This document shows positions 10,811-21,064 of a DNA stretch of 64,000 bases, piece by piece. Positions within the stretch are counted from its first letter, which is position 1. Each line of letters starts with the position of its first letter. A program made the position numbers and the translations under genes. The stretch covers positions 162,724-226,723 of the forward strand of contig NZ_KB908078.1 of NCBI RefSeq assembly GCF_000382345.1, read 5' to 3'. Below the pieces are notes generated by a model that was given only the letters and a program-made list of their open reading frames with translations, did not search any database and had not been told where the DNA came from. This stretch comes from Massilia niastensis DSM 21313. Its GTDB lineage: Bacteria > Pseudomonadota > Gammaproteobacteria > Burkholderiales > Burkholderiaceae_D.

Positions 10811-11338
10811 GTGCTGTCTATTCTTCAGTTTCTCGTCGATACCGCCGCCGCACTATTGGGCGGATTGCTGCTGTTGCGCTTCTGGATGCAGGCGATTCGC
10901 GTGCGTCCTCCAGTACAGATCGGTCAGTTCACCTTCACGCTGACCGACTGGCTGGTGCTGCCGCTGCGGCGCCTGGTACCGGGAATGGGCGGCTATGACT
11001 GGGCCAGCCTGATCGGGGCTTTCCTGGTGGTGCTGGCCGCGAGCGCGGTGCTGCTGCTGGGCGGGGCGTCCGGCGAGATGGTGCTGCTTGGCGCGCTGTA
11101 TCGCTTCCTGAACTGGATACTGTACGGTTTCATGGCGCTCCTGATCATCGACGCGATCTTCAGCTGGGTGAACCCGCATGCGCCGCTGGCGCCCTTCGTC
11201 CACGCATTGAATACCCCCATCCTGCGGCCGATCCGCCGCGTGGTGCCGCCGATCGGCGGCATCGACCTGTCGGTGCTGGTGGCGCTGGTGCTGATCCAGA
11301 TTATCCAGTTCATCCTGCGCCAGGTCTTCTTCATGTGA
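10811..11338 (+). CDS. YggT family integral membrane protein
   Basis: Membrane protein of 175 residues with two copies of the YggT module, each with paired hydrophobic helices; the second module ends with NTPILRPIRRVVPPIGGIDLS, the conserved amphipathic turn of the family. The start is GTG 10811 with AGGAG at 10801-10805. YggT proteins have been linked to osmotic tolerance and cell division membranes in other organisms; no function can be assigned from this context. It is convergent with the kinase gene downstream. Confidence 0.9.
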   Translation: MLSILQFLVDTAAALLGGLLLLRFWMQAIRVRPPVQIGQFTFTLTDWLVLPLRRLVPGMGGYDWASLIGAFLVVLAASAVLLLGGASGEMVLLGALYRFLNWILYGFMALLIIDAIFSWVNPHAPLAPFVHALNTPILRPIRRVVPPIGGIDLSVLVALVLIQIIQFILRQVFFM

Positions 11339-11364
11339 GTCCGGGCGGTACGGGTGTGCAGGCA

Positions 11365-11398
11365 AACCTGGGTCCCGCGCAGGCGGGGAACCCAAGTT
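11365..11398. repeat. Extragenic palindrome between convergent genes
   Basis: AACCTGGGT...ACCCAAGTT with an inner CCCGC/GCGGG pairing forms an imperfect hairpin between the yggT and kinase stop codons. It resembles the short GC-rich extragenic palindromes common in this bacterial order and may help terminate both transcripts. Confidence 0.5.
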
Positions 11399-11444
11399 GC
11401 CAGGCGTCGTGGAGGATCAAGCCGTCCCCACGAACGCTGGCATG

Positions 11445-12389
11445 TCAGCGAAACCGGAACCCGAACGCCGCCTCGAACTGCTGGTCGAACTCGTCCGGCG
11501 TGAACGCATGGTTCTGCCCGCCCTGGCTCGCGATCTTGATCGAGCCCAGCAGGCTGGCGATGCGGCCGCTGGTCGGCCAGTCGAAGCCGTTGGTGATCCC
11601 GTACAGCAGGCCGGCGCGGTAGGCGTCGCCACAGCCGGTCGGGTCGACCACGCTCGATGCCGGCACCGCCGGGATGCGGTGGTGCTCGCCGCCCGCGTAG
11701 ATGTCCGAACCTTCCGCGCCGCGCGTGATGACCAGCGCGTCCAGGCGCGCCGCGATATCGGCCTGCGACAGGCCGGTGCGGTCCATCACCATCTCGAATT
11801 CGTAGTCGTTCGCCGCCAGGTAGCTGGCCTGGTCGATGAAGCGGATCAGCTCTTCGCCCGAGAACATCGGCAGCTGCTGGCCCGGGTCGAACATGAACGG
11901 CAGCTTCAGGTCGGCGCAGTCGCGCGCATGCTTGATCATGCCGTCGCGGCCGTCCGGCGAGATGATCGCCACGCGCAGTGTGCCCTGGTCGGCCACGTTG
12001 TTCTCGTGCGAGTACTGCATCGCGCCCGGGTGGAAGGCGTTGATCTGGTTGTTGTCCTGGTCGGCGGTGACGAAGCACTGCGCCGTGTAGGCGTCGCCGA
12101 TGGTACGGATGCCGCGCGTGTCGAGGCCCAGCTTGCCGAAGCGCTCCAGGTACTCGCCGCCGTCCTGGCCGATGGTGGCCATGATGAGCGGATCGCCGCC
12201 CAGCAGCTTGAGGTTGTAGGCGATGTTGGCCGAGCAGCCGCCGTATTCGGTGCGCAGGGTCGGGACGAGGAAGGAAACGTTCACGCGGTGCAGCTGGTCG
12301 GCCAGCAGCGTCTCGGCGAAGCGGCCGTGGTACTGCATGATCTTGTCGAACGCAAGCGATCCGCAGATCAGGGCGGTTTTGTTGGTCAT
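11445..12389 (-). CDS. PfkB/ribokinase family carbohydrate or nucleoside kinase
   Basis: ATP-dependent kinase of 314 residues. The N-terminal substrate region has TALICGSLAFDKI and GGCSANIAYNLKLLGG; the C-terminal family signature is DPTGCGDAYRAGLLYG, where GCGD replaces the more usual GAGD and its Asp is the catalytic base. Close homologues in this order are often labelled adenosine kinase or generic carbohydrate kinase. It is the last gene of the minus-strand run from aroQ, starting 9 bases after the DUF3426 gene. Substrate is unproven. Confidence 0.88.
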   Translation of the reverse strand: MTNKTALICGSLAFDKIMQYHGRFAETLLADQLHRVNVSFLVPTLRTEYGGCSANIAYNLKLLGGDPLIMATIGQDGGEYLERFGKLGLDTRGIRTIGDAYTAQCFVTADQDNNQINAFHPGAMQYSHENNVADQGTLRVAIISPDGRDGMIKHARDCADLKLPFMFDPGQQLPMFSGEELIRFIDQASYLAANDYEFEMVMDRTGLSQADIAARLDALVITRGAEGSDIYAGGEHHRIPAVPASSVVDPTGCGDAYRAGLLYGITNGFDWPTSGRIASLLGSIKIASQGGQNHAFTPDEFDQQFEAAFGFRFR

Positions 12390-12398
12390 GGGCGAGCC

Positions 12399-13682
<1,284 letters not shown>

Positions 13683-13685
13683 GCC

Positions 13686-14636
13686 TCAGGCAGCGGAGCG
13701 CGGCGGCGGTGCGGTGTCCTGGCCGAGCTGACCGTGGAGGGCGACCCAGCCGTCCTGCTCGGCCCAGACGCCCAGCTTGATGAAGGGTGCGTAGGCGGCG
13801 GCCACTTCCTCGGCCTGGCGCGCCAGCACGCCCGACAGGATCAGCGAACCGCCCGGCGCCACGCGGCCGGACAGCATCGGCGCCATCAGCTTGAGTGGGC
13901 TCGACAGGATGTTGGCCACCACGATGTCGAACTTGCCGCTGGCATGGTGCGCATTGCCGGAGGCCGCGAAGGCGTCCGGCAGGTAGTAGGCGATCTCGAC
14001 GCCGTTGCGCTCGGCGTTGGCGCGCGCCGATTCGATCGCCTGCGGGTCGATGTCGACGCCCACGACGTCGGCCGCGTCCAGCTTCTTGGCCACCATCGCC
14101 AGGATGCCCGAGCCGCAGCCATAGTCCAGCACCGACTTGCCCGGCGCCGGATGGGCTTCCAGCCATTCCATGCACAGGCGGGTGGTCGGGTGGCTGCCGG
14201 TGCCGAAGGCCAGGCCCGGATCGAGCTCGAGGATCAGGCCGTTCGGGTCCGGCGCCTCGTGCCAGCTCGGCACGACCCAGATGTTCTTGCCGATGTGGAT
14301 GGGCTCGAACTGCGACTGGGTCAGGCGCACCCAGTCGGCATCCGCCACCGCGCGGGTGGTGAAGGCCGGGATCTGGGTCAGCTTGATGGCGTTCGCGGCT
14401 TCGGTGACGATCGCGAACTGGTCGGCGTCGGTATCCGTCAGCGCGACCACGCGGCTGTGGTCCCAGGCCGCTTCGGTGGGTTCCATGCCCGGTTCGCCGA
14501 ACAGCGGCTTCTCGGCTTCCGTGCCTTCGTCGGCGTCTTCGACCGAGACCGACAGCGCGCCGGCCTCCATCAGGGCGTCCGACAGGGCCTCGGCGTGCTC
14601 GCGTGCGATCTCGATGACGACTTCAGTCCAGCTCAT
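13686..14636 (-). CDS. prmA: Ribosomal protein L11 methyltransferase
   Basis: SAM-dependent methyltransferase of 316 residues that trimethylates ribosomal protein L11. The N-terminal L11-binding domain begins [13 protein letters not shown]; the catalytic domain has SAM motif [14 protein letters not shown], then [18 protein letters not shown] and the NILSSPL motif (equivalent to NPPY-type loops). Its ATG overlaps the accC stop in an ATGA arrangement, so translation is coupled. Gene order accB-accC-prmA is standard in this group. Confidence 0.97.
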   Translation of the reverse strand: MSWTEVVIEIAREHAEALSDALMEAGALSVSVEDADEGTEAEKPLFGEPGMEPTEAAWDHSRVVALTDTDADQFAIVTEAANAIKLTQIPAFTTRAVADADWVRLTQSQFEPIHIGKNIWVVPSWHEAPDPNGLILELDPGLAFGTGSHPTTRLCMEWLEAHPAPGKSVLDYGCGSGILAMVAKKLDAADVVGVDIDPQAIESARANAERNGVEIAYYLPDAFAASGNAHHASGKFDIVVANILSSPLKLMAPMLSGRVAPGGSLILSGVLARQAEEVAAAYAPFIKLGVWAEQDGWVALHGQLGQDTAPPPRSAA

Positions 14637-16033
14637 GCCTCTACCTTGGCTTCCGATTTGGCGCCGAGCGCCGTTTCCTTCGGCAGGTCGGGCTTGGAAG
14701 CCAGCTTCTGCTCGAGGTAATGGATGTTGGTGCCGCCTTCGATGAAGCGGGCGTCCACCATCAGTTCGCGGTGCAGCGGGATATTCGTGAGGATACCCTC
14801 GACCACCATTTCGGAGAGCGCGATTTGCATGCGGCGGATCGCCTGGTCCCGGGTGGCGCCATACGAGATTACCTTGCCGATCATCGAATCGTAATGAGGC
14901 GGCACATAGTAACCCGCATACGAGTGCGAATCGACGCGGATGCCGGGACCGCCCGGCGGGTGCCAGCCGGTGATGCGGCCCGGCGACGGGGTGAACTTGA
15001 ACGGATCCTCGGCGTTGATGCGGCACTCGATCGCGTGGCCCGACAGCATGATGTCGCGCTGGCGGAAGCGCAGCTTTTCGCCGCAGGCGATGCGGATCTG
15101 TTCCTGCACGATGTCGATGCCGGTGATCATCTCGGTGACCGGGTGCTCGACCTGGACACGGGTGTTCATCTCGATGAAGTAGAACTCGCCGTTTTCGTAC
15201 AGGAATTCGAAGGTGCCGGCGCCACGGTAGCCGATCTTGCGGCAGGCTTCGGCGCAGCGGTCGCCGATCTTCTCGATCAGCTTGCGCGGGATGCCCGGCG
15301 CCGGCGCTTCCTCGATCACTTTCTGGTGGCGGCGCTGCATCGAGCAGTCGCGCTCGCCCAGCCAGACGGCATTCTTGTGCTCGTCGGCCAGCACCTGGAT
15401 CTCCACGTGGCGCGGATTTTCCAGGAATTTCTCCATGTAGACTTCCGGATTGCCGAACGCGGTGCCGGCCTCGGTCTTGGTCATCGCCACGGCGTTCAGC
15501 AGGGCGGCCTCGGTGTGCACCACGCGCATGCCGCGGCCGCCGCCGCCGCCGGCGGCCTTGATGATGACCGGATAGCCGACGCGGCGCGCGGTCTGGATGA
15601 TCTCCTTCGGATCGTCCGGCAGGGCGCCGTCCGAACCCGGCACGCAGGGCACGCCCGCCTTGATCATCGCCTGTTTTGCCGAAACCTTATCGCCCATCAG
15701 GCGGATCGAGTCGCTGCGCGGGCCGATGAAGACGAAGCCCGATTTTTCGACGCGCTCGGCGAAGTCGGCGTTTTCCGACAGGAAGCCGTAACCCGGGTGG
15801 ATCGCTTCCGCATCGGTGACTTCGGCCGCGCTGATGATCGCCGGCATGTTCAGGTAGCTGAGCGACGATTGTGCCGGGCCGATGCAGACGGATTCGTCTG
15901 CCAGCTTCACATACTTGGCGTCCTTGTCCGCCTCGGAGTGAACGACAACCGTCTTGATGCCCAGTTCGCGGCAGGCGCGCTGGATACGCAGCGCGATTTC
16001 ACCACGGTTGGCGATGAGGATTTTTTCAAACAT
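14633..16033 (-). CDS. accC: Biotin carboxylase subunit of acetyl-CoA carboxylase
   Basis: ATP-grasp enzyme of 466 residues that carboxylates the biotin on AccB using bicarbonate, the first half-reaction of malonyl-CoA synthesis. It starts [17 protein letters not shown], has the glycine-rich loop [13 protein letters not shown] and the [12 protein letters not shown] catalytic block. The last 15 or so residues (Lys/Glu/Ala-rich) extend beyond the usual family end and look unstructured. It follows accB by 89 bases and overlaps prmA by 4. Confidence 0.97.
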   Translation of the reverse strand: MFEKILIANRGEIALRIQRACRELGIKTVVVHSEADKDAKYVKLADESVCIGPAQSSLSYLNMPAIISAAEVTDAEAIHPGYGFLSENADFAERVEKSGFVFIGPRSDSIRLMGDKVSAKQAMIKAGVPCVPGSDGALPDDPKEIIQTARRVGYPVIIKAAGGGGGRGMRVVHTEAALLNAVAMTKTEAGTAFGNPEVYMEKFLENPRHVEIQVLADEHKNAVWLGERDCSMQRRHQKVIEEAPAPGIPRKLIEKIGDRCAEACRKIGYRGAGTFEFLYENGEFYFIEMNTRVQVEHPVTEMITGIDIVQEQIRIACGEKLRFRQRDIMLSGHAIECRINAEDPFKFTPSPGRITGWHPPGGPGIRVDSHSYAGYYVPPHYDSMIGKVISYGATRDQAIRRMQIALSEMVVEGILTNIPLHRELMVDARFIEGGTNIHYLEQKLASKPDLPKETALGAKSEAKVEA

Positions 16034-16122
16034 GGTAGGTTTGGTGTTTCTGTGAAAACCGGCGCGATAGCGCCGGACACGACATGGATGAGTTGGCGGC
16101 AGGAGTGGCCGCCGGGGGCTGC

Positions 16123-16590
16123 TTAGCCGATCACGAACAGCGGCTGGCCGAATTCGACCGGTTGGCCGTTTTCCACGAGGATCTTGGTGACAACGCCGCT
16201 CACGTCGGCGTCGATTTCATTCAGGAGCTTCATCGCTTCGATGATGCACAGGGTGTCGCCTTCCTTGATGTTGTGGCCGACTTCGACGAAGGCCGGAGCG
16301 CCCGGAGCCGACGAACGGTAGAAGGTGCCGACCATCGGCGACTTGACGACATGGCCGGTCGGCTCGGCGGCCGGGGCCGGCGCGGCGGCGGCCGGAGCCG
16401 GTGCCGCGGCCTGGACGGCCGGCGCGGCATAATGCTGCACGCCCTGCGGCGGCATGACCATCATTTGATTTTGCGGGATTGCAGAGGACTTGACGATGCG
16501 AACCTTGCTTTCGCCTTCGGTCACTTCGAGTTCAGCGATGTCCGATTCAGCGACCAGGTCGATCAAAGTCTTGAGTTTTCGTAGATCCAT
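16123..16590 (-). CDS. accB: Biotin carboxyl carrier protein of acetyl-CoA carboxylase
   Basis: Carrier of 155 residues with an N-terminal helical segment beginning [12 protein letters not shown], an Ala/Pro-rich flexible linker (about residues 48-75) and a C-terminal biotinyl domain. The biotin attachment site is Lys121 in [10 protein letters not shown] longer upstream reading is possible but unlike the family; ATG 16590 matches known AccB starts. It is transcribed with accC. Confidence 0.96.
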   Translation of the reverse strand: MDLRKLKTLIDLVAESDIAELEVTEGESKVRIVKSSAIPQNQMMVMPPQGVQHYAAPAVQAAAPAPAAAAPAPAAEPTGHVVKSPMVGTFYRSSAPGAPAFVEVGHNIKEGDTLCIIEAMKLLNEIDADVSGVVTKILVENGQPVEFGQPLFVIG

Positions 16591-16687
16591 GTGAAACCCC
16601 TTGGAATTATTCGTTTTGAGAGAGCAAGTCGGCGCGATGGTGGTAGGCGCGCCGCTGCTTGATACATGAAGTTGACGTAGATTAACG

Positions 16688-17119
16688 CTATTTAAGCGCG
16701 AAGTCGATGGCAAACCTGTATCCGTCCGGTCCCAGTCCGCAGATCACGCCGCGCGCGATGGCAGAGAGATAGGAATGGTGACGGAAGGCTTCGCGCTGGT
16801 GGATATTCGAGATATGCACCTCCACGAAGGGGATCGCCACGCCGGCAAGCGCATCGCGCAGAGCCACGCTGGTATGGGTCAGGCCGCCTGGGTTGATGAC
16901 GATCGCTTCCACGCCTTCGTCGCGCGCGGCATGGATGCGGTCGATCAGTGCGCCTTCATGATTACTTTGGAAGCAGTCGAGCGTTGCGCCGGCCGCCTGG
17001 GCTTGGGCCACCGCCGCCGCTTCGATGTCGGCCAGGGTGGTCGCGCCGTACACACCCGGCTCCCGGGTCCCTAGTAGATTCAGATTTGGACCGTTGAGCA
17101 GCAGTAGCTTTTTCGCCAT
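16688..17119 (-). CDS. aroQ: 3-dehydroquinate dehydratase, type II
   Basis: Shikimate-pathway enzyme of 143 residues that converts 3-dehydroquinate to 3-dehydroshikimate. Type II hallmarks are [17 protein letters not shown] with the catalytic Arg/Tyr region, [24 protein letters not shown] and [20 protein letters not shown] chose ATG 17119 because the family begins right there, although no ribosome site precedes it; ATG 17152 is the alternative. It stands 97 bases before accB, as in many proteobacteria. Confidence 0.95.
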   Translation of the reverse strand: MAKKLLLLNGPNLNLLGTREPGVYGATTLADIEAAAVAQAQAAGATLDCFQSNHEGALIDRIHAARDEGVEAIVINPGGLTHTSVALRDALAGVAIPFVEVHISNIHQREAFRHHSYLSAIARGVICGLGPDGYRFAIDFALK

Positions 17120-17241
17120 GATAAGGAGTCTGTATGCCCGAAAGTCAGGCATTGTGCCGCCAAGCACGCCTGTTGGCAAGCGGTAAAATTGTCAGTTGAT
17201 GAAGGCAGTTTAACAGCAGTTTCGAAAAGGACGACCGTTCG

Positions 17242-17802
17242 TTATCCGTTCAGCTTGGCAAGATCCGCGCGCAGTTCATCGAACTTGAGCTTGCCCAGGT
17301 AAGTCTTGCGCACTTGCCCGTCCGCGCCGATCAGGACCGTATAGGGCAGGCCGCCGGCGGTATTGCCGAACTCGCGCGACAGCTCGGTGCCGCCCATGCC
17401 GGCCACGTACAGCGGATAGGCGATCTTGAGTTTGGCAGCGAATTCGGCCATGTTGGACGGCGAATCGATGCCGATGCCGATCACATTGAAGTGCTTGCCG
17501 CCGTCTTCGCCGGCCAGGTGCGACAGTTCGGGCATTTCCTGCACGCAGGGTGCGCACCAGGTGGCCCAGAAATTCACCAGCAGCGGCTTGCCTTGCCATT
17601 TCGACAGCGATTGCGGCTTGCCTTCCAGATCGTTGAGCGACTGGCCGAACAGGTTGGCGACAGCCGTGTGCTGCGGGCCGCCGGTCGGGGCGATCGCGGT
17701 GGTGACCGGGGGCGGGTCTTTCTTGTTGATGGCCACCAGGGCGCCCATCACGCCGAACATGGCGGCAACGGCCGTGTAGGCGGCCACGTGTTTCTTGTTC
17801 AT
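17242..17802 (-). CDS. TlpA/ResA-type thioredoxin-like protein
   Basis: Membrane-anchored thiol-disulfide protein of 186 residues. An N-terminal hydrophobic segment (about residues 8-26) serves as uncleaved anchor or signal; the thioredoxin fold carries the active site WCAPC (Cys83, Cys86) and cis-Pro region GLPYTVLIG. Such proteins reduce disulfides in the periplasm, for example for cytochrome c assembly. Its ATG overlaps the stop of the upstream gene by 4 bases, so the two are coupled. Confidence 0.92.
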   Translation of the reverse strand: MNKKHVAAYTAVAAMFGVMGALVAINKKDPPPVTTAIAPTGGPQHTAVANLFGQSLNDLEGKPQSLSKWQGKPLLVNFWATWCAPCVQEMPELSHLAGEDGGKHFNVIGIGIDSPSNMAEFAAKLKIAYPLYVAGMGGTELSREFGNTAGGLPYTVLIGADGQVRKTYLGKLKFDELRADLAKLNG

Positions 17803-18431
17803 TCGTCTTGTTCCAGAGTCTCGTCGGTAGTCATCAGTGCGCGCAGGCCGGCGGCGTCGACGCGCTGCAGGCGGCCGTCGGAACGCGGCTTGAGGGCGCC
17901 GCGCAGGTCGTGGAACTCGTAGAGCTCGGCATGAACGGTTTCCTTCTGCCAGGTAAAGCTCACGGTCTCGACCGGCGGATGGCGGCCCCCCTTGAAATGC
18001 GGGATTTCCGAGATCTCAATATTAACATTACGGTTGAGTAAATATATCTCGACCTCCTTGGCGCTGTCGGCAAACAGCTGGAGGTGGATGCCGTCGTGCT
18101 CGCCGGCGGTGCCGTTGAGCACGGCGCCGGTGAGGTAGGGGCGGAACTCGGCCAGCGCTTCCATCACCTGCAGGGCGGTGACGCGCAGGTGGGCCAGGCG
18201 CCGGCCGTGTTCGGGGCCGCCGAACATGGCCAGGTACTTGCGCACCTCGTCCTCGATCTGGTTGTCGTCGGGCATCATGTTGGGCTTCGGCTGGTCGACG
18301 CCCAGCACCTGGCGCGCCGCCTTGCGCCGGGCGGTCGCGTAGTCCGCCCCATCCTGGGCGATCATGCGCGCTGCCGTGGCGGCGATCTCGGCGCGCAACT
18401 GGAGGAGATCGTTGTTCTGGTTCGGCATCAT
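17799..18431 (-). CDS. Uncharacterised nucleotidyltransferase-like protein
   Basis: Protein of about 210 residues beginning M(M)PNQNNDLLQLRAEIAATAARM. The N-terminal half is helical; the middle contains LTGAVLNGTAGEHDGIHLQLFADSAKEVEIYLLN, which resembles the strand-turn region of small nucleotidyltransferase folds; the C-terminus is acidic. I do not recognise a characterised family. No ribosome site decides between ATG 18443, 18431 and 18428. It overlaps the thioredoxin gene start by 4 bases and is divergent from mpl. Confidence 0.75.
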   Translation of the reverse strand: MMPNQNNDLLQLRAEIAATAARMIAQDGADYATARRKAARQVLGVDQPKPNMMPDDNQIEDEVRKYLAMFGGPEHGRRLAHLRVTALQVMEALAEFRPYLTGAVLNGTAGEHDGIHLQLFADSAKEVEIYLLNRNVNIEISEIPHFKGGRHPPVETVSFTWQKETVHAELYEFHDLRGALKPRSDGRLQRVDAAGLRALMTTDETLEQDE

Positions 18432-18509
18432 GGGGAGAATCATACTCTTGAACGGAAAATGACAGCGGCTCGGGTAGAATCGCGTATTCGCAATTCCACA
18501 CGTCATGTC

Positions 18510-19880
18510 ATGCACATTCATATTCTCGGTATTTGCGGCACCTTCATGGGCGGCCTGGCCGTGCTGGCCAAGGAAGCCGGCCACCGCGTCACCGGCTGCG
18601 ACGCCAACGTCTATCCCCCGATGAGCACCCAGCTGGAAGCCCAGGGAATCGAATTGATCCAGGGCTATGGCCCGGAACAGGTGTCGCTGAACCCGGACCT
18701 GTATGTGATCGGTAATGTAATGACGCGTGGTAACCCGCTGATCGAGGAAATCCTGAACCGCGGCCTGAAGTATATGTCGGGCCCGCAATGGATCGGCGAG
18801 CATATCCTGCGTGAAAAATGGGTGCTGGCCGTGGCCGGCACGCACGGCAAGACCACGACCACCTCGATGCTGGCCTGGATCCTGGAAGACGCCGGCTATG
18901 CGCCGGGCTTCCTGATCGGCGGCGTGCCGATGAATTTCGGCGTCTCGGCGCGCCTGCACGGCGACAAGCCGTCCGAGTTCTTCGTGATCGAGGCCGACGA
19001 ATACGACACCGCCTTCTTCGACAAGCGCAGCAAGTTCGTGCACTACCACGCCCGCACCGCGGTGCTGAACAACCTCGAATACGACCACGCCGACATCTTC
19101 CCCGACATCGGCGCCATCGAAACCCAGTTCCACCACCTGGTGCGCACCGTGCCGGGCGTGGGCCGCCTGGTCGTGAACGGCGACGAAGCCTCGCTGGGCC
19201 GCGTGCTCAAGCGCGGCTGCTGGAGCGAGAAGGAGACCTTCGGCGCGGCCGACGGCGTGGACTGGAGCCTGGTCGAGCATCCGGGCGGCGCCAGCTTCGA
19301 CGTGGTGTTCAACCATGAAGTGCTGGGCACCGTGCACTGGGACCTGACGGGCAGGCACAACCGCTCGAACGCGCTGGCCGCGATCGCCGCCGCGCGCCAT
19401 GTCGGCGTGCCCCCGGGCCAGGCCATCGACTCGCTGTCGCGCTTCCAGAGCGTCAAGCGGCGCATGGAAGTGCGCGGCGCCGTGAACGGCATCACCGTGT
19501 ACGACGACTTCGCCCACCATCCGACCGCGATCGCCACCACCGTGGGCGGCCTGCGCCAGAAGCTTGGCACGGCCGGGCGCATCCTGGCCGTGCTCGAGCC
19601 GCGCTCGAACACCATGAAGCTGGGCGCCATGAAGGACGCGCTGCCGGGCAGCCTGAAGGACGCCGACCTGGTGTTCGGCTTCGGCAGCCAGCAGGCGCTG
19701 GGCTGGTCGCTGGCCGACGCGCTGAAACCGCTGGGCGCGATCGCGCACAGCTTCGACCAGCTCGACTACCTGGTGCAGGCGGTGGTGCAGGCGGCCCAGC
19801 CGGGCGACCATATCCTCGTGATGAGCAACGGCGGCTTCGGCGGCGTGCACCAGAAGCTGCTGGACGCGCTGGCCCCATGA
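18510..19880 (+). CDS. mpl: UDP-N-acetylmuramate:L-alanyl-gamma-D-glutamyl-meso-diaminopimelate ligase
   Basis: Peptidoglycan-recycling ligase of 456 residues that joins recovered tripeptide to UDP-MurNAc. The Mur-ligase nucleotide loop GTHGKTTTT is at residues 110-118, followed by EADEYDTAFFDKR, the H-N-R-S-N block in TGRHNRSNALAA, and YDDFAHHPTAIATT. The N-terminus MHIHILGICGTFMGGLA is diagnostic for Mpl rather than MurC. Its stop overlaps the next ATG (ATGA), starting a run of coupled genes. Confidence 0.96.
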   Translation: MHIHILGICGTFMGGLAVLAKEAGHRVTGCDANVYPPMSTQLEAQGIELIQGYGPEQVSLNPDLYVIGNVMTRGNPLIEEILNRGLKYMSGPQWIGEHILREKWVLAVAGTHGKTTTTSMLAWILEDAGYAPGFLIGGVPMNFGVSARLHGDKPSEFFVIEADEYDTAFFDKRSKFVHYHARTAVLNNLEYDHADIFPDIGAIETQFHHLVRTVPGVGRLVVNGDEASLGRVLKRGCWSEKETFGAADGVDWSLVEHPGGASFDVVFNHEVLGTVHWDLTGRHNRSNALAAIAAARHVGVPPGQAIDSLSRFQSVKRRMEVRGAVNGITVYDDFAHHPTAIATTVGGLRQKLGTAGRILAVLEPRSNTMKLGAMKDALPGSLKDADLVFGFGSQQALGWSLADALKPLGAIAHSFDQLDYLVQAVVQAAQPGDHILVMSNGGFGGVHQKLLDALAP

Positions 19881-20470
19881 TCCTGTACTTGCACGGTTTC
19901 CGTTCGTCGCCGCGTTCGTTCAAGGCGCGGGTGGTGCAAAAGACGCTGGAAGGGGCTGGCCGCGCGCATGAGCTGATCTGCCCGCAGCTGCCCGCGTCGC
20001 CGAAGGCGGCGATGGAACTGGCCCTGCTGCTGGCCGAACGCCATGCGCCGCACGACCTGTCCATCATCGGTTCCTCGCTGGGCGGTTTCTACGCCACCTG
20101 GCTGGCCGAGCGCCTCGGCGTGCGCGCGGTCGTGATCAACCCGGCGGTCGACCCGACCCGCAACCTGGAACAGCATGTCGGGGTCACCAGGGCCTGGCAT
20201 TCGGATGATTTATTCGAGTTCAAGCAGGAGTACATTGGTGAACTGGAGGCGCTGCGGGTGCGGACGATCACGCGTCCCGAGCGTTATTTCCTGCTGGCCG
20301 CCACCGGCGACGAGGTGCTCGACTACCGCGAGATGGTGGCCCACTATGCCGGCGCGCGCCAGCATGTGATCGAGGGCAGCGATCATGCGATCTCCGAATT
20401 TCCGCAGTATGTGGACGAGGTGCTTGCGTTCTGCACGCCGCAGCCTGGCAAAGCGGGCGCGCTGCAGTGA
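19877..20470 (+). CDS. YqiA/YcfP-type alpha/beta hydrolase (esterase)
   Basis: Small alpha/beta hydrolase of 197 residues. Oxyanion-hole region LYLHGFRSSPRS is near the N-terminus, the nucleophile Ser67 lies in GSSLGG, and a C-terminal EGSDHAISEF supplies the catalytic His. E. coli YqiA has esterase activity on short esters; the physiological substrate is unknown. It overlaps mpl by 4 bases and ubiC by 4 bases. Confidence 0.9.
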   Translation: MILYLHGFRSSPRSFKARVVQKTLEGAGRAHELICPQLPASPKAAMELALLLAERHAPHDLSIIGSSLGGFYATWLAERLGVRAVVINPAVDPTRNLEQHVGVTRAWHSDDLFEFKQEYIGELEALRVRTITRPERYFLLAATGDEVLDYREMVAHYAGARQHVIEGSDHAISEFPQYVDEVLAFCTPQPGKAGALQ

Positions 20471-21063
20471 GGGGCGGTTCGTTGCGCCAGGCGGCCTGGC
20501 AGCCGCATGCCCGCGCCGTGCGCGCGCCCCTCGCCATGCATGACTGGCTGACCACCCCGGGCTCGCTGACCGCGCGCCTGACCGCGCAGAGCGGCAGCTT
20601 CCGGGTGCGCCGCCTGCACCAGGGCGGCGCCCTGTGCCTGGCGGACGAGGCGCGCGCGATCGCCCTGCCGCGCCGGGAGCAGGTGTGCGAGCGCGAAGTG
20701 CTGCTGGTCTGCGACGGCAGGCCGGTGGTGTTCGGCCATACCGTGGTGCCGATGCGCTGCACCGCGCACGACTGGCCGCTGTTTTCCGCGCTGGGCGAGC
20801 GTTCGCTCGGCACCACCCTGTTCTACGACCCGCTGGTGCGCCGCGGCCGGCTCGAGTTCGCGCGCCTGCGCGCGGGCCATCCGCTGGTGGAGCGCGTGCG
20901 CGCCGCCGCCGCCGGGGCCGGGGACGACAGCGGGGACGAAACGATTTATTTTGCGCGGCGCTGTGTCTACCGCCGCCGTCAAGGACTGCTGCTGGTCACC
21001 GAGGTATTCTTGCCCGCGGTGCTGGACCTGGCGGCAGCCGCACACCTGAAGAACACGAAATAA
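20467..21063 (+). CDS. ubiC: Chorismate lyase
   Basis: Enzyme of 198 residues that cleaves chorismate to 4-hydroxybenzoate and pyruvate, the first step of ubiquinone synthesis. Similarity to UbiC is seen in REVLLVCDGRPVVFGHTVVP, in LGTTLFYDP and in the C-terminal LLLVTEVFLPAVLDL. The start is GTG 20467, overlapping the previous stop as GTGA. The N-terminal 25 residues are Arg/Ala-rich and may not be part of the fold. Confidence 0.88.
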   Translation: MRGGSLRQAAWQPHARAVRAPLAMHDWLTTPGSLTARLTAQSGSFRVRRLHQGGALCLADEARAIALPRREQVCEREVLLVCDGRPVVFGHTVVPMRCTAHDWPLFSALGERSLGTTLFYDPLVRRGRLEFARLRAGHPLVERVRAAAAGAGDDSGDETIYFARRCVYRRRQGLLLVTEVFLPAVLDLAAAAHLKNTK

Positions 21064-21064
21064 C